From contig JARYGU010000006.1 of assembly GCA_033795365.1 (NCBI GenBank), positions 1-64,000 on the forward strand: DNA of 64,000 bases. The letters are read 5' to 3'. The DNA comes from JARYGU01 sp033795365. Its GTDB lineage: Bacteria; Pseudomonadota; Alphaproteobacteria; Rhizobiales; Rhizobiaceae. Numbering within the stretch: position 1 is the stretch's first letter; every line of letters starts with the position of its first letter. The notes beneath the pieces were generated by a model. That model did no database searches, was not told the origin of the DNA, and worked only from the letters and a program-made list of their open reading frames with translations. The position numbers and the translations under genes were made by a program. This document shows positions 39,956-48,537 of the stretch, piece by piece.

Positions 39956-40565
39956 GTCGCACTTAATCCAGCGCTGCATGGCTGCCCTGCACGCGAAGTA
40001 TGTGCTTTCAGACGACGAAGCCAGAGGGATGACCGATGTCGTTCTGTCTACGGCGCAAGCTGTCGAGCCTCGACCGCGAGGCGCGATGGGATATCTTCAC
40101 CGGCTCAAGGGCTCGGAAGATTGGAATATCAGTCTGCCATATGGGATGGCTACAGCTTGGGAGTACAAGAAGCTTTTCCCGTCCAATATCGAGATAATCC
40201 CGCTTTATACAGAAGCGGGCAACGCCAATGATGATGAAATTAAGTCGTCAGAAGCGATGGCTCGATGGATAATAGATCAGTGGCGAATATCTTGTGACGT
40301 CGAGTTTATTCCATCAGTAGACATTCTTGAGGGGCATATATCGGTCGCCCTCGCCTCCCACACGTCTGCGCTGGCGGAAAGGGATGCGGAGATCGCGGAC
40401 CTCAAGGAAAGCGTAATCGCGCTCTGCGGCCCCTGGGCTTCTGCCTACGCGAAAGAGCGGGGCTTGCCGGAAGGACATTTGCACCCGACCCATTTCGATC
40501 TTCTCGAAAAATGCGGCGCGCGAATGGACGACTTCACTCGCGCAGAGGAGAAGGCCGGTGCCTAA
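39948..40565 (+). CDS. Phage hypothetical protein, YLHRLKG family
   Basis: A 205-residue protein starting GESHLIQRCMAALHAKYVLS. It contains MGYLHRLKGSEDWNISLP, which recurs in the protein at 44917, and its N-terminus recurs in the 37-residue gene at 45671. The C-terminal half is helical (ALAERDAEIADLKESVIALC). Starts eight bases before the preceding stop. Confidence 0.55.
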   Translation: MGESHLIQRCMAALHAKYVLSDDEARGMTDVVLSTAQAVEPRPRGAMGYLHRLKGSEDWNISLPYGMATAWEYKKLFPSNIEIIPLYTEAGNANDDEIKSSEAMARWIIDQWRISCDVEFIPSVDILEGHISVALASHTSALAERDAEIADLKESVIALCGPWASAYAKERGLPEGHLHPTHFDLLEKCGARMDDFTRAEEKAGA

Positions 40566-40707
40566 TCCCCGCCCCGTACTCGAAATCCTATCCGAGGCAA
40601 ACCGCAAGACAGCGACACACGATGTCTACTGCCTGATTGCGCTCGCCTTAATCACCACGGTCATCATTTTCTTCGCCGCTTCGAAAATCGGGCCGGCGGT
40701 CGTTTGA
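40558..40707 (+). CDS. Small single-helix membrane protein
   Basis: A 49-residue frame from a GTG with AGGAG eight bases upstream. A polar N-terminus is followed by a membrane helix (YCLIALALITTVIIFFAASK). It overlaps the upstream stop by eight bases. Function unknown. Confidence 0.55.
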   Translation: MPNPRPVLEILSEANRKTATHDVYCLIALALITTVIIFFAASKIGPAVV

Positions 40708-40719
40708 GGAGGAATTGAA

Positions 40720-40929
40720 ATGCAAACTCCTGAACAGCTCAGATCCTATGCGAGGCAGGCGAAAGACGAAGCCGCCATGTGGGCAAATATGGCCCGACAA
40801 GCGGTCCAGAACGCCAAGCGCTTCAGAAAATACGCCGCGGATCGCGCCGCCGAAGCTGAACATTACGCGGAACTCGCAGAGCGCGAAAGCCAGAAAATCA
40901 ACGCCGAGTTTGAAGGGATCGCAGCATGA
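40720..40929 (+). CDS. Small coiled-coil protein
   Basis: A 69-residue, Ala-rich continuous helix (LRSYARQAKDEAAMWANMAR, AAEAEHYAELAERESQKINA) behind GGAGG. Couples to the next gene by ATGA overlap. Probably an accessory of the recombination operon; nothing more can be said. Confidence 0.55.
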   Translation: MQTPEQLRSYARQAKDEAAMWANMARQAVQNAKRFRKYAADRAAEAEHYAELAERESQKINAEFEGIAA

Positions 40930-41687
40930 ATGCCATAGCAGAAAATCCGCGCGCCGTCATCGGCGGGAACCTTCCTCCAGAGCCCATGACCACCTTCGAG
41001 GCCGTGAAGATCAACATCATCGATCTTTACGAAGAGGCAAAGCTGTGGCTGGACGGTACAAAAGTCGAAACTCAGGACCAAGCCGACGCCATCAACACCC
41101 TGAAGGACAGCATCAAGAAGGCCAAAAAGGCGGCGGAAGATGCTTACGAGGAAGAGGTGCGACCGCATCAGGATACCGTCAAGGAAATCCAGGCGCGATA
41201 TAACGAGCTTATCGGGAAGAACAAATCCGTCAAGGGTATAGCGTTGAAAGCCGAAGAGGCATGCAATGCGGCCTTGGAGCCGTACCTTCAGGAGCTGGAG
41301 CGCCAGCAGCAGGAAGCTGCCCGCATCGCCCGTGAGGAAGCTGCTCGTAAGCAGGCGGAAGCCATGGAGGCCATGCGCCAGCGCGACGCGGCCAACCTTG
41401 CCGAACGCGAGGAGGCCGAACGTCTCGTTCGTGAAGCCAAGCAAGCGGAAGAGGCTGCCCGCAAGGCTGAAAACGCCAAGGCTCACGCCAAGGGCGAAGG
41501 TCGTGCCACCGGCCTCCGTACTGTCCACCGCGCTGAAATGATCAACACCCGCGATGCTGCGGCTTGGGTCTGGAAAGAGCGTTACGACGAGCTGTGCGTC
41601 TTCATTCAGGATCAGGCCGACAAGGCCGTCAGGTCGGGCGCCCGCTCTATTCCTGGCTTCAACGTGATCGAGGAGAAAGTGCTTTGA
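40926..41687 (+). CDS. Coiled-coil protein of the recombination operon
   Basis: A 253-residue protein. After an N-terminal NPRAVIGGNLPPEP block (frequent in rhizobial phage proteins) comes a long charged coiled coil (residues ~30-205, e.g. EEAARKQAEAMEAMRQRDAA) and a small C-terminal domain (DAAAWVWKERYDELCVFIQD). Such proteins lie beside Rad52/Erf-type annealing genes in phages; a helper role is likely but unproven. Confidence 0.55.
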   Translation: MNAIAENPRAVIGGNLPPEPMTTFEAVKINIIDLYEEAKLWLDGTKVETQDQADAINTLKDSIKKAKKAAEDAYEEEVRPHQDTVKEIQARYNELIGKNKSVKGIALKAEEACNAALEPYLQELERQQQEAARIAREEAARKQAEAMEAMRQRDAANLAEREEAERLVREAKQAEEAARKAENAKAHAKGEGRATGLRTVHRAEMINTRDAAAWVWKERYDELCVFIQDQADKAVRSGARSIPGFNVIEEKVL

Positions 41688-42622
41688 AAGCCAAGACCAT
41701 CAAAAAGATCATCAAGGCCAAGGTCGATGACTGGCTTTCATCTATTGAGGATGAGACTGTCCGTGAACTCGCCTCGAAGAACACGGTTGTGACTGGCGGA
41801 TGCATCGCATCGATGCTCCTGAAAGAGCCGGTCAACGACTTCGACCTGTATTTCACCAACAAGGAAACGACGGTCGCCGTCGCGAAATATTACGTCAACC
41901 GTTTCCACTCGAAAAACAAGGCCGGCATAGAAGTACCCATTTATGTCGATCACGACACAGACCGCGTTCGCATCGTCGTTAAATCGGCCGGCGTAGCCAG
42001 CGAGGAAGGCACCGAAAAGCCCTACGAATATTTCGAGGGCAGGCCTGACGGCGAGGCCGGCGAGTATGTCAGTGACGTTCTTGGTGATGCCGGCGACATC
42101 GAAGAGGCTCTTGAAAACACGACCGATGCCGCATTGGCGGTTGACGACGGCAAGCCGAAATACCGTCCCGTTTTCCTGTCAACCAACGCCATCACACTGA
42201 GCCACAAGGTTCAGATCGTGCTTCGCTTTTACGGGAGCGCCGACACGATCCACGAGAACTACGACTACGTGCACTGCACCAACTATTGGACTAGCAAGGA
42301 CGACGAACTGGTCTTGCGGCAACCGGCGCTCGAAAGCCTACTCGCCCGCGAGCTTCGCTATGTCGGCAGCAAGTACCCGATTTGCTCAGTGATCCGCCTG
42401 CGCAAGTTCATCAAGAGAGGATGGACGGTCAACGCCGGCCAAATCCTCAAGATGATGTTGCAGATCAGCGAATTGAACCTCAAAGACCACGCCGTATTGC
42501 AGGACCAGCTTACCGGCGTCGATGCAGCCTATTTCGTTCAACTCGTCTCGAAGGTGAAAGAGAACGACCCTGAAAAGGTCAACTCTGCATACCTTGTCGA
42601 GATCATCGATCGGATGTTCTGA
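41684..42622 (+). CDS. Nucleotidyltransferase-like phage protein
   Basis: A 312-residue protein. TVVTGGCIASMLLKEPVNDF followed by DLYFTNKET has the hG-G...DxD layout of the pol-beta nucleotidyltransferase fold (first active-site Asp pair in NDFDLYF); KVQIVLRFYGSADTI follows. The C-terminal half is helical. The TTG start at 41684 overlaps the upstream stop and has AGGAG eight bases before it. It sits between coiled-coil and Rad52 genes. Substrate unknown. Confidence 0.55.
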   Translation: MKAKTIKKIIKAKVDDWLSSIEDETVRELASKNTVVTGGCIASMLLKEPVNDFDLYFTNKETTVAVAKYYVNRFHSKNKAGIEVPIYVDHDTDRVRIVVKSAGVASEEGTEKPYEYFEGRPDGEAGEYVSDVLGDAGDIEEALENTTDAALAVDDGKPKYRPVFLSTNAITLSHKVQIVLRFYGSADTIHENYDYVHCTNYWTSKDDELVLRQPALESLLARELRYVGSKYPICSVIRLRKFIKRGWTVNAGQILKMMLQISELNLKDHAVLQDQLTGVDAAYFVQLVSKVKENDPEKVNSAYLVEIIDRMF

Positions 42623-43434
42623 TGACACAGTTTTCCGACACGCAAATTGAATCCCTCAAAGCCCCCCTTTCCCGCGACAACGTGAAAACGCGCAAGCAGG
42701 GTAATTCGGAACTCAGCTACGTCGAGGCGTGGCATGCGATTGACGAAGCGAACCGGATTTTTGGTTTCGACGCATGGGACCGTGAGACGATCGAATGCAA
42801 GTGCGTCATGGAACGGGAACGCAAGATCGGTCAGGGGCAGTACCAGCGTGACGGCTGGGGCGTCACCTATACGGCCAAGGTCCGTATCACGGTCGGACGC
42901 GTCATCCGCGAAGGGACGGGTGCCGGCCACGGCATAGACGCCGATCTTGGCCTTGCGCACGAAAGCGCCATCAAGGAAGCCGAGTCCGACGCCATGAAGC
43001 GCGCGCTGATGACTTTCGGCAATCCGTTCGGCCTTGCTCTCTACGACAAAACGCAATCGAACGTCGAAGGCGCACAGCAGCCGGAAAGGCCAAAGCCGCA
43101 GGAGCCTGTCAAACAGGAGAGCAAAGCGAACTCCCGCGAGCTTTATGCCAAGCTCGTTGAGGACATGCGGAAATGCCAGACGACAGGCGACCTTGCCTAC
43201 TGGTGGAAGGACGCTGAATGCGTCTCGCTCCGCAAGAGGTTGCCGACCGACTGGCAGAAAAACCTTCATCAGGAATTCGTCAAGCTCGGCTTCGATCTGA
43301 AGAAACGAGAAGACGCGACCGTATCGCGCGATGTCGTGGACGACATCGGAGACACCTTCCCAGGATCAACCGTAGTTAACGAGCGCGTGCGCAACGTCGC
43401 CGGCCGTGAGCTTCATCCAACCGAGGCAATGTGA
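42622..43434 (+). CDS. Rad52-type single-strand annealing protein
   Basis: A 270-residue recombinase. Residues ~5-145 match the Rad52/22 annealing domain: LSYVEAWHAIDEANRIFGFD, AWDRETIECKCV, GIDADLGLAHESAIKEAESD, AMKRALMTFGNPFG. The C-terminal part is charged and may contact SSB, which is encoded next. It anneals complementary single strands in phage recombination. Confidence 0.8.
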   Translation: MTQFSDTQIESLKAPLSRDNVKTRKQGNSELSYVEAWHAIDEANRIFGFDAWDRETIECKCVMERERKIGQGQYQRDGWGVTYTAKVRITVGRVIREGTGAGHGIDADLGLAHESAIKEAESDAMKRALMTFGNPFGLALYDKTQSNVEGAQQPERPKPQEPVKQESKANSRELYAKLVEDMRKCQTTGDLAYWWKDAECVSLRKRLPTDWQKNLHQEFVKLGFDLKKREDATVSRDVVDDIGDTFPGSTVVNERVRNVAGRELHPTEAM

Positions 43435-43435
43435 G

Positions 43436-43867
43436 ATGGCCGGATCAGTCAATAAAGTAATCCTCATCGGCAACGTTGGTGCAGACCCGGAAATTCGGCG
43501 CACCGCATCCGGTACGGCAATTGCGAATCTTCGGCTCGCGACCTCCGAGACGTGGAGGGACAGGAACACGGGAGAGCGCAAGGAAAAGACCGAATGGCAC
43601 AGTGTCGTTGTGTTCACTGAAGGTCTCGTGAAGGTCGTTGAGCAATACGTCAAGAAGGGCGCAAAGCTCTATGTCGAAGGCCAGCTTCAAACGAGAAAGT
43701 GGCAGGACCAGAGCGGGAACGACCGATATTCGACCGAGATTGTCGTTCAGGGGTTCAACGCCGTCCTGACCATGCTCGACGGCGCAAGCGATCAAAGCCG
43801 CCAGTCCGATCGGCAGTCGAAGCCTTCCCTGAGCGAAGAGCTTAACGACGACGTTCCGTTCCTTTGA
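43436..43867 (+). CDS. ssb: Single-stranded DNA-binding protein
   Basis: A 143-residue OB-fold protein: VNKVILIGNVGADPEIRRTA, NLRLATSETWRDRNTGERKE, EWHSVVVF, and the acidic C-terminal tip DDVPFL that recruits partner proteins. The ATG at 43436 begins the family; the preceding bases belong to the Rad52 gene end. It works with the annealing protein upstream. Confidence 0.9.
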   Translation: MAGSVNKVILIGNVGADPEIRRTASGTAIANLRLATSETWRDRNTGERKEKTEWHSVVVFTEGLVKVVEQYVKKGAKLYVEGQLQTRKWQDQSGNDRYSTEIVVQGFNAVLTMLDGASDQSRQSDRQSKPSLSEELNDDVPFL

Positions 43868-43881
43868 GGTGAGGCAACATC

Positions 43882-44304
43882 ATGCGCTTCATCCTCATAA
43901 ACGATCACGTCAGGCGGAATGCGTTGGCGGCCGTCAACACCGCGCCGGATGGCTTTTCTGTATCGATTTCCGAGCCGAAGCGCAGCCTGGACCAGAACGC
44001 CTACTTCCACGCTATCGTGGGCGATATAGCCCGCTCTCCGGTCAAATGGGCCGGGAAGCGCAGGAATTCTGACGAATGGAAGGCCCTGCTGATCAGCGGC
44101 CATGCCGTCGCAACGCAGAAACAGGGCGAAGTCATTCCCGGCTTGGAGGGCGAGTTCGTCGCTATCCGCGAGAGCAGCGCCCGAATGAGCGTCCGACGCG
44201 CCGCCAGCCTGATCGAATACACGCTGGCCTTTTGTGCCGCGCACAACATCGAACTCATAGATACCCGCCGCCAAGGCTTTTTGGACCATAGGAGCGCAGC
44301 ATGA
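43882..44304 (+). CDS. NinB-like recombination protein
   Basis: A 140-residue protein with SEPKRSLDQNAYFHAIVGDI and KWAGKRRNSDEWKALLISGH, the NinB/Orf signature, and a C-terminal helix (RRAASLIEYTLAFCAAHNIE). Members bind SSB and DNA in phage recombination, consistent with its place after ssb. Confidence 0.8.
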   Translation: MRFILINDHVRRNALAAVNTAPDGFSVSISEPKRSLDQNAYFHAIVGDIARSPVKWAGKRRNSDEWKALLISGHAVATQKQGEVIPGLEGEFVAIRESSARMSVRRAASLIEYTLAFCAAHNIELIDTRRQGFLDHRSAA

Positions 44305-44495
44305 TCCGCCTCATCCTAGAAGCAATCGACGCTTGGCGCATGTGGCGTTTGGAACGCCGCCTCTGCCGTCTCTACCCCGAATTCACAAAGCGCCTTGCTG
44401 ATCTAAAGGAAGCGCGCCGGAGGCATAAGCCGACGAGAGAAATCCTTGCCGATCTCAAGCGCATGCGCCTGTCCATGATGCGGGGGGAGATTTGA
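44301..44495 (+). CDS. Small basic helical protein
   Basis: A 64-residue Arg-rich protein (AWRMWRLERRLCRLYPEFTK, LADLKEARRRHKPTREILAD). Couples to neighbours by ATGA and TGATG. Perhaps nucleic-acid binding; unrecognised. Confidence 0.5.
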   Translation: MIRLILEAIDAWRMWRLERRLCRLYPEFTKRLADLKEARRRHKPTREILADLKRMRLSMMRGEI

Positions 44496-44920
44496 TGGCC
44501 TTCCGCGTCAACAACTCAGCCGCAGTGCGCGATCCGGCCCCGCCGCAGCGCCGACCGAAGAAGCGGAGAGACTATCTCGCCTTTCTCCATCATCTCCCGT
44601 GCGTCGTCACCGGGCGGCATGGGGTTCAGGCTGCTCACCTCTCCTATTCCAACATATTCCACGGCCACTTCGGCAGGGGGAAAGGCACCAAGGCCCCGGA
44701 TCGGTTCGCCCTGCCACTCTGCCCCGAAGAGCACGCGTTGCAGCACTCCATGAACGAGCGCGCCTATTGGGAAAGCAAGGGCATCGATCCTCACGCGCTC
44801 GCCAACACGCTGTTCGGCATCTGGAACGACTACGACGAGCCCGAGGCCATCACATATTGCACACAGCGCATCAACCAGGGCTTGGCGATCGCTGGCCGTT
44901 TACCAACGAGGGACGTATGA
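44495..44920 (+). CDS. HNH-type nuclease-like protein (DUF968-like)
   Basis: A 141-residue protein: FLHHLPCVVTGRHGVQAAHL with Cys and His, then RFALPLCPEEHALQHSMNER with further ligands, and WESKGIDPHALANTLFG. This pattern is found in phage recombination clusters where it replaces NinG/RusA nucleases. The ATG at 44495 overlaps the previous stop. Confidence 0.65.
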   Translation: MAFRVNNSAAVRDPAPPQRRPKKRRDYLAFLHHLPCVVTGRHGVQAAHLSYSNIFHGHFGRGKGTKAPDRFALPLCPEEHALQHSMNERAYWESKGIDPHALANTLFGIWNDYDEPEAITYCTQRINQGLAIAGRLPTRDV

Positions 44921-45738
44921 TCACGGATGAACAGATCACCGCATATGCCAAGCAGGAAGCCGATAGCTATGTGCAGTGGCTTCACGCTGGGAACTCGACG
45001 GGTGAGTTGTCAGAGCACGCGCGGGATGCTCTGCAGCACCATTTCTCGCACGTGGTCAGGCACGCCCTCACCCTCCCCTCTGCTGGTGAGGCGGAGCCGG
45101 TCATTGCACGGTGGGCATCGAATGATGGACGCCTTCCAGAGGGCGCAGAAGTGGTGATCCTTGCCAGCGACCCGAGCGATCCGAATGTCCCGGCGCGCCA
45201 GGCTTGCTGGGTGAGACATTGGCCACCACGTGCTGGATATCCAGAGTACCGTTCGTGCGATCTATGTGATCTTGAAGAAGTAAACGAAGGCGACTTTGAA
45301 CGGCTCTTTCGCCCCTCCCCATCAGCCTCAGAGGCGCAGGTACATGTGCGCGGCGACATTGCCGCAGTTCGCGAGGCGCTGACCGATCCCACCATTGCCA
45401 GCTACCCGGATTTTGTCGCAGCCGTCACTACCATCTTAGACGAGTTGGACGGGCTGCGCGCCCTCTCCACCCCAGAGCAGGGGGAGACAGCCCCATCACC
45501 CAAAACACAAGTGCGGGGGTATCTCCATCGCCTAAAAGGGGGTGGAGAGTGGAACATCAGCTTGCCATCGCAAATGGAACGCGCGCTGGCCTACCAAAGT
45601 CTGTGGCCCGATAAGATCGAGATAGTGCCGCTGGTTGCGCAAGCCGCCCTCACATCGGGGGGCCGGCAGAATGAGCGATCCATTGATCTTGAAGCGCTGC
45701 ATGGCCGCTCTCCAAACGAAATACATTCTAACGGATGA
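44917..45738 (+). CDS. Phage hypothetical protein, second YLHRLKG copy
   Basis: A 273-residue protein; residues ~205-245 (RGYLHRLKGGGEWNISLPSQ, LWPDKIEIVPLV) repeat a block of the protein at 39948. The N-terminal part (ELSEHARDALQHHFSHVVRH) is helical. Coupled by ATGA to the HNH gene. Function unknown. Confidence 0.5.
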   Translation: MITDEQITAYAKQEADSYVQWLHAGNSTGELSEHARDALQHHFSHVVRHALTLPSAGEAEPVIARWASNDGRLPEGAEVVILASDPSDPNVPARQACWVRHWPPRAGYPEYRSCDLCDLEEVNEGDFERLFRPSPSASEAQVHVRGDIAAVREALTDPTIASYPDFVAAVTTILDELDGLRALSTPEQGETAPSPKTQVRGYLHRLKGGGEWNISLPSQMERALAYQSLWPDKIEIVPLVAQAALTSGGRQNERSIDLEALHGRSPNEIHSNG

Positions 45739-45784
45739 CGAAGCGAAAGGCATCCGTCGCCTTGCAGAGCAGGAGGGGACGTGA
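45671..45784 (+). CDS. 37-residue paralogue of the 39948 protein N-terminus
   Basis: An ATG at 45671, in another frame inside the end of the previous gene, gives LKRCMAALQTKYILTDDEAK, close to IQRCMAALHAKYVLSDDEAR in the protein at 39948. It stops at 45784. It is a partial duplicate that may still be translated. Confidence 0.45.
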   Translation: MSDPLILKRCMAALQTKYILTDDEAKGIRRLAEQEGT

Positions 45785-46024
45785 ATGAAACCGATCTACC
45801 TCCAATGCGATTGCCACACCCCGTATCACTGCCTCGTCATAGAGCGTGATCCTGATTGTCACGACGACCTGAACGTCTCGTTCGTCTCCACCCGGAACGG
45901 CTCATTCTGGCATCGCATCAAATGGGCGGTGAAGCATGTATTCGGCAGGGAGGACCTGACCTTTGCGGATATTATCGTCAAGCGGGGTGATTTGATCGAG
46001 GCGCTTGGCAAGGAGGGCGAATGA
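45785..46024 (+). CDS. Phage hypothetical protein
   Basis: A 79-residue protein (YLQCDCHTPYHCLVIERDPD, then WHRIKWAVKHVFGREDLTFA) with three early cysteines and a C-terminal helix. Coupled by ATGA to the next gene. A similar CxCHTxxH pattern occurs in small phage proteins of unknown role. Confidence 0.55.
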   Translation: MKPIYLQCDCHTPYHCLVIERDPDCHDDLNVSFVSTRNGSFWHRIKWAVKHVFGREDLTFADIIVKRGDLIEALGKEGE

Positions 46025-46254
46025 CGGCCACCTTCCACGGATTCATCATCTCCAACAAAGACTGGCCCGATCAGATCAGGCTTGAAATGGGGATATCGAC
46101 CATAGCCGGTTCTGCGGCGGATGCTTGGCGGAGGCACGTCGGCCACGAGAAAGCCACAAGCCGGGATTTCCCAATATACGTCCAACGCTGGCACGACAAA
46201 GGATACAAGCCATTCCGCGTGACGCTGACGCTTGATCCGGAAAGCGGGGTCTGA
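46021..46254 (+). CDS. Phage hypothetical protein
   Basis: A 77-residue protein (FHGFIISNKDWPDQIRLEMG, AADAWRRHVGHEK), alpha/beta. It ends in TGATG with the following small gene. Not recognised. Confidence 0.5.
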   Translation: MTATFHGFIISNKDWPDQIRLEMGISTIAGSAADAWRRHVGHEKATSRDFPIYVQRWHDKGYKPFRVTLTLDPESGV

Positions 46255-46430
46255 TGACAGCGCCTGCCCTCGTGAAATCCGCCGACCTGAAGCGAATGGC
46301 CGATGTAGCCAAGGTTAAGGGCGTTACGGTTTGGGTTGAGGTCGATGGCCGGCGCGTTGGCGTTTCCCCCGATATCCCCGCAATCCACAAGCCAGATCGG
46401 ATTGACCCTGACGAGGAACTTCGCCTGTGA
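46254..46430 (+). CDS. 58-residue protein before the integrase, possible directionality factor
   Basis: Codons from the ATG at 46254 read VKSADLKRMADVAKVKGVTV, then WVEVDGRRVGVSPDIPAIHK. The strand-helix layout and place directly before the integrase (GTGA overlap) suit an excisionase, but there is no clear HTH. Confidence 0.5.
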   Translation: MTAPALVKSADLKRMADVAKVKGVTVWVEVDGRRVGVSPDIPAIHKPDRIDPDEELRL

Positions 46431-47545
46431 TCGAGGACATGCCTCGCAAATTGCCTCTCTATGTCGTCAAGCAAAAGAACCGAGCCGGTAGCTGGGTCTA
46501 TTACTTCCGTATAGGGAAAGGGAAGCGCACTCGCCTGCCAGCTCCGAACGAGCCCGCATTCAAGCAGGAATACGAGGCAGCGCTTAGGGGCGAGCCTACC
46601 GCAGCCAAGCAGCGCGAAGCGCCCAATACGATATCCTGGCTCATAGCCCGCTTTATGGAAAGCGGCGACTGGCGAGATTTTAGCGAAGCCACGCGCAAGC
46701 AGCGCAGCAACATTTTCTGGCACGTCAAGGAGAAGCCGGACGGCAAAGGAGGGAAGATCGGGGATAAGCCGTTTTCGCTCATCACGTCAAAGGCTATCCA
46801 AAACGGCATGGACGACCGCAGGCAGACACCGGCTGCGGCGAATAACTATCTCAAGTCCATGTCAGCTCTTTGCAAATGGGCCGTTAAAGACGGTCACATG
46901 AAGGCAAACCCGGCGGAAGGCATAGGGAAGACCAAGCTTGAAGGCGATGGGTTTCCGGCGTGGCAGATTGAAGATGTCCGGGCATTCTGCATCACATGGA
47001 AGATCGGAACACGGCAGAGGCTAGCGCTTGAACTCGCCATGCATACCGGTCTTCGGAGATCTGATCTCGTGCGCATCGGCCGGCAGCACCTTCGTGGGAA
47101 CACCCTCTCGATCTCTACGCAAAAAACAGGAGCTCGGATTACGGTGGAGCTTCCTCAACGTGTCATAGACATCATAGAGGCCACCAAGACTGGAGACCTG
47201 CATTTTCTCGTCACGGAATATGGAAAACCATTTTCAGTTGCTGGTTTTGGAAATTGGTTTGGGGAGTGCGCGCGAAAGGCCGGGATTGAAAAAAATACTC
47301 ACGGCTTGAGAAAATTGGCCGCAACGATGGCGGCGAACGGCGGCGCGACCGCTCACGAACTGATGAGCCAGTTCGGTTGGGTGAACTCAAAACAGGCGGA
47401 AGTTTACACTCGCGGGGCTGATAGAGCCCGTCTTGGGGTGAAGGCTTCCCGCATCGTCTCCGAACAGTTGGAGAACGAATTAACCCCTCTCAATAATCCG
47501 CGTGAGGGGTCGGATACAAAAAGAAACATAAAATCAAATAGTTAG
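46427..47545 (+). CDS. Prophage tyrosine integrase
   Basis: A 372-residue integrase. Core-binding domain ~60-155; catalytic residues Arg in TGLRRSDLVRIGRQ, Lys in STQKTGAR, HGLRK, and Tyr ~327 in AEVYTRG. The second histidine position holds Trp (SQFGWVNSK), an accepted variant. The GTG at 46427 has GAGGAA eight bases upstream; an ATG at 46439 is possible. It ends nine bases before the tRNA-Ile2 3' end, its attachment site. Confidence 0.88.
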   Translation: MIEDMPRKLPLYVVKQKNRAGSWVYYFRIGKGKRTRLPAPNEPAFKQEYEAALRGEPTAAKQREAPNTISWLIARFMESGDWRDFSEATRKQRSNIFWHVKEKPDGKGGKIGDKPFSLITSKAIQNGMDDRRQTPAAANNYLKSMSALCKWAVKDGHMKANPAEGIGKTKLEGDGFPAWQIEDVRAFCITWKIGTRQRLALELAMHTGLRRSDLVRIGRQHLRGNTLSISTQKTGARITVELPQRVIDIIEATKTGDLHFLVTEYGKPFSVAGFGNWFGECARKAGIEKNTHGLRKLAATMAANGGATAHELMSQFGWVNSKQAEVYTRGADRARLGVKASRIVSEQLENELTPLNNPREGSDTKRNIKSNS

Positions 47546-47553
47546 AAAGCAGG

Positions 47554-47568
47554 TGGTGGGCCCGGAGG
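47554..47568. repeat. Right copy of att core inside tRNA-Ile2
   Basis: TGGTGGGCCCGGAGG, the complement of the tRNA acceptor end plus CCA, repeats the sequence at 4828-4842. The tRNA gene stays intact at this side. Confidence 0.85.
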
Positions 47569-47629
47569 GACTCGAACCCCCAACCAAGCGGTTATGAGCC
47601 GCCGGCTCTAACCATTGAGCTACAGGCCC
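47554..47629 (-). tRNA. tRNA-Ile2 (anticodon CAU)
   Basis: A full cloverleaf on the minus strand: acceptor GGGCCTG/CGGGCCC, D-arm with AGCTCAATGGTTAGAGC, anticodon loop CTCATAA, T-arm GGGGGTTCGAGTCCCTC and encoded CCA. The sequence follows the pattern of isoleucine tRNAs with CAU, which is modified to lysidine to read AUA, rather than initiator or elongator tRNA-Met. Serves as the phage attachment site. Confidence 0.9.
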
Positions 47630-47773
47630 TGCCGGTGCCGCGCGGTCAATGGCATCCGGGCGGCAGAAACCGTCTAGACGAAATCGGCCCTGCTCACAAG
47701 CGTTGCCGCAATGCTTACACAATGAAAGGAGAATAAGATTCGCAAGGGACAAATCACCAGGAGACACCCGTTC

Positions 47774-48514
47774 ATGACCAAACGCTTTTTCAGCCGGCGC
47801 GCCGGCGCCAGCCTCGTTGCGCTTTCCATGGCGCTTGCCGCATCAGGCGCCAGCGCCCAAGATGCCAAACCGCGCGAACCCGTCATCACCGTCACCGGAG
47901 AGGGACGCTCCGAGACCGCCCCCGACCTGGCGATCATCGAGATCGGCGTGGTGAAGGACGCCAAGACGGCCCGTGAAGCGCTCGACGCCAACAACAAGGC
48001 GATGGCCGACGTGCTTTCGTCGCTGAAGGAGGCCGGCATCGCCGAACGCGACCTGCAGACCTCCGGCTTCACGATCAATCCGCAATACAATTATCCGCAG
48101 AGCTCGACGGGCGAGAACCCGCCCCCCGTCCTCGTCGGCTTCCAGGTCGCCAACACGCTCTCGCTGCGCGTGCGCGATCTCGGCAAGCTCGGCGAGATCC
48201 TCGACAAGGCGGTGACGCTGGGCGCCAACCAGGGCGGCGGCATCCGTTTCACCAACGACAAGCCGGAAGCAGCCCTCAGCGAAGCGCGCAAGAAGGCGGT
48301 CGCCAACGCCATGGCGAAAGCCAAGGAACTGACGGACGCCGCGGGAATAGGCCTGGGCCGCGTGCTGGAGATCTCCGAAACCGCCTATCGCCCGGAACCA
48401 GTCCCGATGATGCGCGCCATGGCAAAGGATTTCGCCGCCGAGGCAGTGCCGATCGCCGCCGGCGAGAGCAGCTATTCCGTAACGGTCAACATGACCTTTG
48501 CGCTCGAAAAATAG
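47774..48514 (+). CDS. SIMPL-domain (DUF541) periplasmic protein
   Basis: A 246-residue protein with a signal peptide (residues 1-28, cut after ASA) and a SIMPL/DUF541 domain: ITVTGEGRSETAPDLAIIEI, DLQTSGFTINPQYNY, KAVANAMAKAKELTDAAGIG, ending SYSVTVNMTFAL. Family members are periplasmic or membrane-linked and tied to stress defence in some bacteria. First chromosomal gene after the tRNA. Confidence 0.85.
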   Translation: MTKRFFSRRAGASLVALSMALAASGASAQDAKPREPVITVTGEGRSETAPDLAIIEIGVVKDAKTAREALDANNKAMADVLSSLKEAGIAERDLQTSGFTINPQYNYPQSSTGENPPPVLVGFQVANTLSLRVRDLGKLGEILDKAVTLGANQGGGIRFTNDKPEAALSEARKKAVANAMAKAKELTDAAGIGLGRVLEISETAYRPEPVPMMRAMAKDFAAEAVPIAAGESSYSVTVNMTFALEK

Positions 48515-48537
48515 CAGCGGGCGGCATCACCAGCTCG

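Larger units (their letters stand above)
4828..47568. mobile_element. Temperate P22-like prophage in tRNA-Ile2
   Basis: Direct att repeats of 15 bases enclose 42.7 kb carrying an integrase, immunity region, replication and recombination genes, terminase, portal, capsid, short-tail and ejection genes and a lysis cassette. No main structural gene is visibly broken, so the prophage may be inducible. The gene order portal-scaffold-capsid-gp4-gp10-ejection-tailspike is that of short-tailed P22-like phages; there are no tape-measure or sheath genes. Confidence 0.9.
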
